From the NCBI GenBank assembly GCA_003648845.1, contig QMQA01000025.1, positions 1-9,545 of the forward strand: a DNA stretch of 9,545 bases, given 5' to 3'. The notes beneath the pieces were generated by a model, which ran no database searches, was not told the DNA's origin, and worked only from the letters and a program-made list of their open reading frames with translations. Both the position numbers and the translations under genes were made by a program. The DNA is from Candidatus Aerophobota bacterium. GTDB taxonomy: Bacteria > Aerophobota > Aerophobia > Aerophobales > B3-G15. Of this stretch, positions 5,902 through 9,545 are shown one piece after another (position 1 is the first letter of the stretch; each line of letters starts with the position of its first letter).

Positions 5902-6594
5902 ATGGGAAAATCGATGTTAAAGGTAAGGATAAGAGAAAAAACTGGTAAAGCAGAAGCCAGAAGGTTGAGAAGAAAAGGTTTTATTCCAGGGGTTCTTTAC
6001 GGGCCTCACCTTGAGAAGGGTCTACCTCTGGAGATAGAGATATCGCAGTTAAAGAATTTTTTATCTTTACTTTCTGAAGGGGAAAGGATTATCACTCTTC
6101 AACTTTTAAATAAAGAGGGAGAGGAGAAAAGAGAGGTTATAATCAAGGATACTCAGTACAACTGGATTAAAGGAAGGATAGAGCATCTGGATTTTTATGA
6201 AATTACACGAGGAGAAAAAATTTCCACTGAGGTGCCTTTGCGCCTTGTAGGAGAGGAAGCTGTTACCAAAAAGGGTGGTGTTATCGAGCAAATGGTGAGA
6301 GAAGTTGAGGTAGAATGTTTACCTGAGAATATTCCATCTTATATTGATGTGAATTTAAAGGATCTTGAGATAGGCGATTCCATAAAGGTGAAGGATCTAC
6401 AGGTTTCTTCTGAAGTTAAGATTCTGACCAATCCTGAAGAAATCGTTCTTTCTATTCTTTCTCCTATTAGTGAGGCAGAACTTGAGAAGCTGGAAGAAGA
6501 AAAAGGAGTGATGGCTGAGGAGGTGGAGGTTATAGAGAAGGAAAGAAAAGAAGAGCCCAAGGAGGAAAAGGAGTCTGCGAAAAAAGGGGAATAA
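5902..6594 (+). CDS. rplY: 50S ribosomal protein L25, long form (general stress protein Ctc/TL5)
   Basis: A 5S rRNA-binding ribosomal protein. Residues about 6-95 form the L25 domain: KVRIREKTGKAEARRLRRKG, then PGVLYG at 29-34, and the strand pair ending KGRIEHLDFYEI at 90-101. Residues about 104-188 form the TL5/Ctc C-terminal beta domain (VPLRLVGEEA at 111-120, GGVIEQMVREVEVECLPENI at 125-144, DLEIGDSI at 154-161). From about 190 to 230 there is an acidic and lysine-rich tail, which is probably disordered. At 230 residues it belongs to the long Ctc class rather than the short E. coli L25. Start: AAGGGAG (5888-5894) lies 7 bases before ATG 5902. Its TAA stop is 5 bases before the first conventional start of pth. 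Confidence 0.96.
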   Translation: MGKSMLKVRIREKTGKAEARRLRRKGFIPGVLYGPHLEKGLPLEIEISQLKNFLSLLSEGERIITLQLLNKEGEEKREVIIKDTQYNWIKGRIEHLDFYEITRGEKISTEVPLRLVGEEAVTKKGGVIEQMVREVEVECLPENIPSYIDVNLKDLEIGDSIKVKDLQVSSEVKILTNPEEIVLSILSPISEAELEKLEEEKGVMAEEVEVIEKERKEEPKEEKESAKKGE

Positions 6595-6599
6595 AAGTT

Positions 6600-7148
6600 G
6601 TGTTTGGTCTTGGTAACCCGGGTGAAAAATACGAGAAAACACGCCACAATGCAGGTTTTCTGGTTATTGATGCTTTTGCTAAAAGGCACAGGATAGAGGT
6701 TAAGCAGTATCGATACGAGTCTTTATTGGGAAGGGTAAAAATAAAGGAGAGAGAAGTTTTGCTTGTTAAACCCCTCACCTACATGAATCTTGCGGGTGTT
6801 GCAATAAAACAGATTCTCCACAGTTGCAGAATAGGAGTAGAAGATATTCTTGTAATAAATGATGATGCGGACCTGGAGCTGGGGAGAATAAAAATCTCCA
6901 GGAAAGGAGGAGATGCGGGACATCTGGGGGTAAGGTCGGTCATCGAGGCTCTGGGAAGCAGAGATTTTCCACGCCTGCGAGTTGGTATTGGAAGGCCTGA
7001 TGAGGGAATATCCTTGAGAGAATACGTTCTTGAAGAGTTTACTCCCGAGGAGTGGGAAGTTATGCAAAAAGTTTTTCCCAGGGCTGCCGAGGCAGTGGAA
7101 ACTATCATCCTTGAGGGGATAGAAAGGGCAATGTCCAGCTTTAACTGA
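6600..7148 (+). CDS. pth: Peptidyl-tRNA hydrolase
   Basis: Cytoplasmic esterase that frees tRNA from peptidyl-tRNA dropped by ribosomes. Starting at GTG 6600 gives 182 residues. Family motifs: GLGNPG at 3-8 (Asn6), the catalytic His16 in KTRHNAGF, TYMNLAG at 60-66 (Met62, Asn63), INDDADL at 86-92 (Asp88, equivalent to E. coli Asp93), and GGDAGHLG at 103-110. Leu109 occupies the position of E. coli Asn114. FPRLRVGIGRP at 123-133 and the lid region are intact. The start is awkward: GTG has an SD-like AAGGGG (6584-6589) 10 bases upstream but trims the first beta strand. The in-frame codons ATA AAA GTT just before it (6591-6599) would restore the usual M-K-x-x start, with ATA overlapping the rplY stop. 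The gene lies between rplY and a MEMO-family gene in one operon. Confidence 0.95.
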   Translation: MFGLGNPGEKYEKTRHNAGFLVIDAFAKRHRIEVKQYRYESLLGRVKIKEREVLLVKPLTYMNLAGVAIKQILHSCRIGVEDILVINDDADLELGRIKISRKGGDAGHLGVRSVIEALGSRDFPRLRVGIGRPDEGISLREYVLEEFTPEEWEVMQKVFPRAAEAVETIILEGIERAMSSFN

Positions 7149-7175
7149 AGTTTATAAAAAATAAAAAGGACAGAT

Positions 7176-8027
7176 ATGGTAAGAAAAGCAGCAGTAGCTG
7201 GGACATTTTATCCAGGGAGCAGGGATTCTTTAAAGAAAGAAATAGAGGAGTGTTTCCTTCACCCTCTTGGTCCGGGAAAAATACCTGTTGCCCCAAAGGA
7301 AAGCGAAGGAAAGATTGTAGCTCTTATAAGTCCTCATGCCGGTTATGCGTACTCCGGTCCGGTAGCAGCCTGGGGTTTTGCCAGGGTTATTGAAAGAGAA
7401 AGACCTGAAACGGTGATGATTCTGGGACCAAATCACCGGGGATTTGGTTCTCCTGTGGCCATAATGACTCAAGGAGAATGGGAAACGCCCCTTGGGAGAA
7501 TTTCTATAGATGAGGGTCTGGCAAAGGAGCTTTTAGAGAGCGCCTCCTCCTTAATTGAAGAGGACGAGAAAGCTCATCAGAGAGAACATTCACTGGAGGT
7601 TCAAATTCCTTTTCTTCAGTATGGCTATAACGGGGAGTTTAAAATCGTTCCTCTTTGTCTTGCAGATCAAACTCTTGCTACCAGCATCAGTCTTGGTGAT
7701 GCTATTTTCAAAGTAGTTAAAGACCGCTCAGGTGTGCTTCTTCTGGCCAGCACAGATTTAACTCATTACCAGCCCCGATCGATTGCAGAAAAAGAAGACA
7801 GAGAAATTCTTGAGGCTATCAAAACCGGTGATCCCGAAAATCTGGGAAAAGTTCTATCTTCCGGCGATTTTTCCATGTGTGGCTATGGGCCGGTTCTTGC
7901 AGTGATGAGGGTGACCTTCTGTCTGGGTCAGGTTAAAGTGAAGCTTTTAAAATATGGCACCTCGGGTGATATAACCGGGGACTACAGTGCAGTTGTCGGT
8001 TATGCCTCTTTATCTTTAGAAAAATAG
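7176..8027 (+). CDS. amrB: MEMO1 / AmmeMemoRadiSam system protein B family
   Basis: A 283-residue protein of the MEMO family, which shares its fold with class III non-heme-iron extradiol dioxygenases. The bacterial biochemical role is unsettled. Family motifs: RKAAVAGTFYPG at 3-14, ISPHAGYAYSGP at 51-62 (His53-region cluster), ILGPNHRG at 82-89 (His87), the long conserved block DEKAHQREHSLEVQIPFLQ at 130-148 (His134, His138), TDLTHY at 193-198 (His197) and MCGYGP at 234-239 (Cys235). No signal peptide or membrane segment is present. AAAAAGGA (7163-7170) is 5 bases before ATG 7176, and the gene follows pth by 27 bases, so it is probably the last cistron of the prs operon. The companion AMMECR1-domain and radical SAM genes that give the AmmeMemoRadiSam name are not in this window. 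Confidence 0.92.
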   Translation: MVRKAAVAGTFYPGSRDSLKKEIEECFLHPLGPGKIPVAPKESEGKIVALISPHAGYAYSGPVAAWGFARVIERERPETVMILGPNHRGFGSPVAIMTQGEWETPLGRISIDEGLAKELLESASSLIEEDEKAHQREHSLEVQIPFLQYGYNGEFKIVPLCLADQTLATSISLGDAIFKVVKDRSGVLLLASTDLTHYQPRSIAEKEDREILEAIKTGDPENLGKVLSSGDFSMCGYGPVLAVMRVTFCLGQVKVKLLKYGTSGDITGDYSAVVGYASLSLEK

Positions 8028-8080
8028 CCTGCCTCTTGGGAATTCCTCAATGTTTAATAAGATTTTTTATATTATATTTA

Positions 8081-8108
8081 TTGACCTTTTATAGTTGGAG
8101 GTTAAAAT
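8081..8108 (+). promoter_or_regulatory. Probable sigma-70 promoter of uvrA
   Basis: TTGACC at 8081-8086 and TAAAAT at 8103-8108, each five of six to consensus, are 16 bases apart. Transcription would begin near 8115, about 25 bases before ATG 8139. The 111-base gap after the MEMO gene is otherwise AT-rich with no gene. I see no LexA-type SOS operator of either the Gram-positive (CGAAC-N4-GTTCG) or the E. coli (CTG-N10-CAG) kind near it. Confidence 0.55.
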
Positions 8109-8138
8109 TAAAAGGCGATAGTTTTAGAGCAAAGAAAA

Positions 8139-9545
8139 ATGAGCAAAGATAAGATAGTTATTAAAGGGGCAAAAGAACATAATTTAAAGAATATAGATGT
8201 TGAGATTCCCCGCAATAAGCTGGTGGTAATTACGGGTTTATCAGGATCGGGTAAATCTTCTCTTGCCTTTGACACCCTTTATGCTGAGGGACAGCGGCGC
8301 TACGTCGAGTCCCTGTCTAACTATGCTCGTCAGTTTCTGCAACAAATGTCCAAGCCAAATGTAGATTATATTGAAGGTCTTTCCCCTGCTATATCTATTG
8401 AGCAGAGAAAAGCCTCCAGCAACCCCCGCTCAACTGTGGCAACTCTCACCGAGATTTATGATTATTTTCGTCTCCTCTTTGCCCATATAGGTGAACCTTA
8501 TTGTTATAAGTGTGGCCGCAAGATTTCCTCACAGAGCATAGAGCAAATCACAAAACAGGTGATGAAATTTCCATCTGGATCCGCTATTCAGATTCTTGCT
8601 CCTGTTGTAAGAGGAAGGAAAGGGGAATATAGAGAACTTTTTCAGGAAATAAGAAGAGAAGGGTTTCTCAGGGTAAGGGTGGATGGCAAGATAATGTCGC
8701 TTGATGAGGAGATATTCCTGGACAAGAATAAAAAACACTCCATAGAGGTAGTGGTAGACAGGTTGAAGATTAAAGAGGGAATTGAGTCAAGACTTGCTGA
8801 TTCACTGGAGCTTGCAAGTGAGCGGGGCAATGGACTAATTCTTGTCACGGTGAAGGAAAAGGATGGGGAGAAAGAGTATCCATTTTCTCTTCGTTTTGCC
8901 TGTCCTCAATGCGGAATAAGCTATGAAGAGATTTCCCCTCGCATGTTCTCTTTTAACTCTCCTTATGGAGCATGTCCTGCCTGCAATGGTCTTGGGACTC
9001 AGCAAAGTATTGATCCGGAGCTGGTTGTTCCCGAGCCGGAAAAATCTATCAGGGAAGGAGCCATTGTTCCCTGGGAAGAAGGGGTGGGATTTTATCGCTG
9101 GGCAAGAACTGCCTCCCGTTATTATTTTCGTCAACTTGCCTCCGTAGCCAGGCACTATAAATTTTCTCTGGATACACCTTTTAAGGACTTGCCACCTTCT
9201 ATTCAACAGGTTATTCTTTACGGTTCAAATTCTGAGGAAATTGAGTTTACCGAATACCGAGGTGGCGATTATTATACCTACAGGGCTCCTTTTGAAGGAG
9301 TTATTCCAAATCTTGAGAGAAGATACAGGGAAACCGACTCAACCTATGTAAAAGAGGAAATCCAAAAATATATAAGGGAGACTCCCTGTTCTGTGTGTAA
9401 AGGAGCAAGGTTACGTCCGGAGAGCCTGGCAGTTAAAATCAGGGGTAAGAATATATATGATGTTGTGAGGATGAGTGTTAAGGAATGTCAGAGATTTTTC
9501 TCCTCTCTTCGACCTACACAAAGGGAAAAGTTAATTGCCGGTGAG
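8139..9545 (+). CDS. uvrA: UvrABC excinuclease subunit A, N-terminal half (3' end outside window)
   Basis: DNA-damage sensor of nucleotide excision repair, a dimeric ABC-type ATPase that loads UvrB at lesions. The window holds 469 codons, about half of a usual UvrA of roughly 940 residues, open to the right edge. Features: IKGAKEHNLKNIDVEIPRNK at 8-27; the first Walker A GLSGSGKSS at 33-41; AEGQRRYVESLS at 49-60; QFLQQMSKPNVDYIEGLSPA at 65-84; the UvrB-binding insertion starting near 120 with Cys122/Cys125; a zinc module Cys255-x2-Cys258-x20-Cys279-x2-Cys282; and CSVCKGARLRPE at 417-428. The first LSGGE signature and the whole second ATPase would lie beyond the edge. ATG 8139 fits the family N-terminus exactly, although no strong SD stands at normal distance; GGAGG at 8097-8101 overlaps the promoter and is too far. 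The gene is intact as far as seen. Confidence 0.97.
   Translation, partial: MSKDKIVIKGAKEHNLKNIDVEIPRNKLVVITGLSGSGKSSLAFDTLYAEGQRRYVESLSNYARQFLQQMSKPNVDYIEGLSPAISIEQRKASSNPRSTVATLTEIYDYFRLLFAHIGEPYCYKCGRKISSQSIEQITKQVMKFPSGSAIQILAPVVRGRKGEYRELFQEIRREGFLRVRVDGKIMSLDEEIFLDKNKKHSIEVVVDRLKIKEGIESRLADSLELASERGNGLILVTVKEKDGEKEYPFSLRFACPQCGISYEEISPRMFSFNSPYGACPACNGLGTQQSIDPELVVPEPEKSIREGAIVPWEEGVGFYRWARTASRYYFRQLASVARHYKFSLDTPFKDLPPSIQQVILYGSNSEEIEFTEYRGGDYYTYRAPFEGVIPNLERRYRETDSTYVKEEIQKYIRETPCSVCKGARLRPESLAVKIRGKNIYDVVRMSVKECQRFFSSLRPTQREKLIAGE

Noticed and set aside
6339..6778. Several reverse-strand open frames opposite rplY and pth
   Set aside because: They mirror the purine-rich coding strand of strong genes, give Ser/Phe-rich low-complexity proteins, and have no SD or family motif.
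8031..8070. Possible terminator between the MEMO gene and uvrA: palindrome GGAATTCC (8039-8046) followed by a T-run near 8063-8068
   Set aside because: The palindrome has no loop and does not extend outward, and the T-run is about 17 bases away without a GC stem next to it.
8835..9206. Open frames on both strands inside uvrA (forward 8923-9147 and reverse 8835-9206)
   Set aside because: They lie entirely inside a frame with unbroken UvrA motifs and have no recognisable features of their own.
1..9545. Search for CRISPR arrays, insertion-sequence ends, tRNA genes and phage genes
   Set aside because: No regularly spaced repeats, terminal inverted repeats with target duplications, cloverleaf sequences or phage proteins were seen; the only repeat is the permease tract.

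Overview
The window is ordinary bacterial chromosome: AT-rich, densely packed, with every supported gene on the + strand. Arginine is written mostly as AGA/AGG, Shine-Dalgarno (SD) sequences of the AGGAGG type are common, and promoters look like sigma-70 sites. The gene set (prs, long-form L25/Ctc, pth, a MEMO-family gene, uvrA, a polar amino-acid ABC transporter and a probable flavodiiron-type protein end) suggests an anaerobic, possibly thermophilic bacterium near the Firmicutes or one of the uncultured anaerobic phyla. The sequence alone does not settle the lineage. I see no phage, transposon, CRISPR array, tRNA or rRNA, and no convincing new multi-gene system.

Layout. Positions 2-124 hold the C-terminal end of a gene, perhaps an FprA-type flavoprotein. 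Positions 125-342 are a mostly non-coding gap with a pyrimidine tract and a possible promoter. Positions 343-3258 encode a complete polar amino-acid ABC importer in the order binding protein, permease 1, ATPase, permease 2. A CPBP-family membrane protease follows at 3289-4185, then an unrecognised soluble 181-residue protein at 4210-4755. Positions 4757-4858 carry what looks like the severed C-terminus of a short-chain dehydrogenase. A near-consensus promoter at 4877-4904 then drives a tight housekeeping cluster: prs, rplY, pth and a MEMO-family gene (4933-8027). After a 111-base gap with its own promoter, uvrA starts at 8139 and runs off the window; its first 469 codons are present.

The points most worth attention are these. 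Permease 1 has no ATG, GTG or TTG at its proper start and appears to begin at ATT 1135, an assignment supported by gap-free alignment to its paralogue. The two permease genes share an 83-base tract with one mismatch, in otherwise diverged sequence, exactly over the ATPase-contacting EAA loop, which suggests gene conversion. A short-chain dehydrogenase remnant lies just upstream of prs. The pth gene has an awkward start, and its protein has Leu where E. coli Pth has Asn114.

Functionally, the left half is amino-acid uptake. The right half joins nucleotide precursor supply (PRPP), translation (L25, peptidyl-tRNA recycling), a MEMO protein of unsettled role, and nucleotide excision repair.
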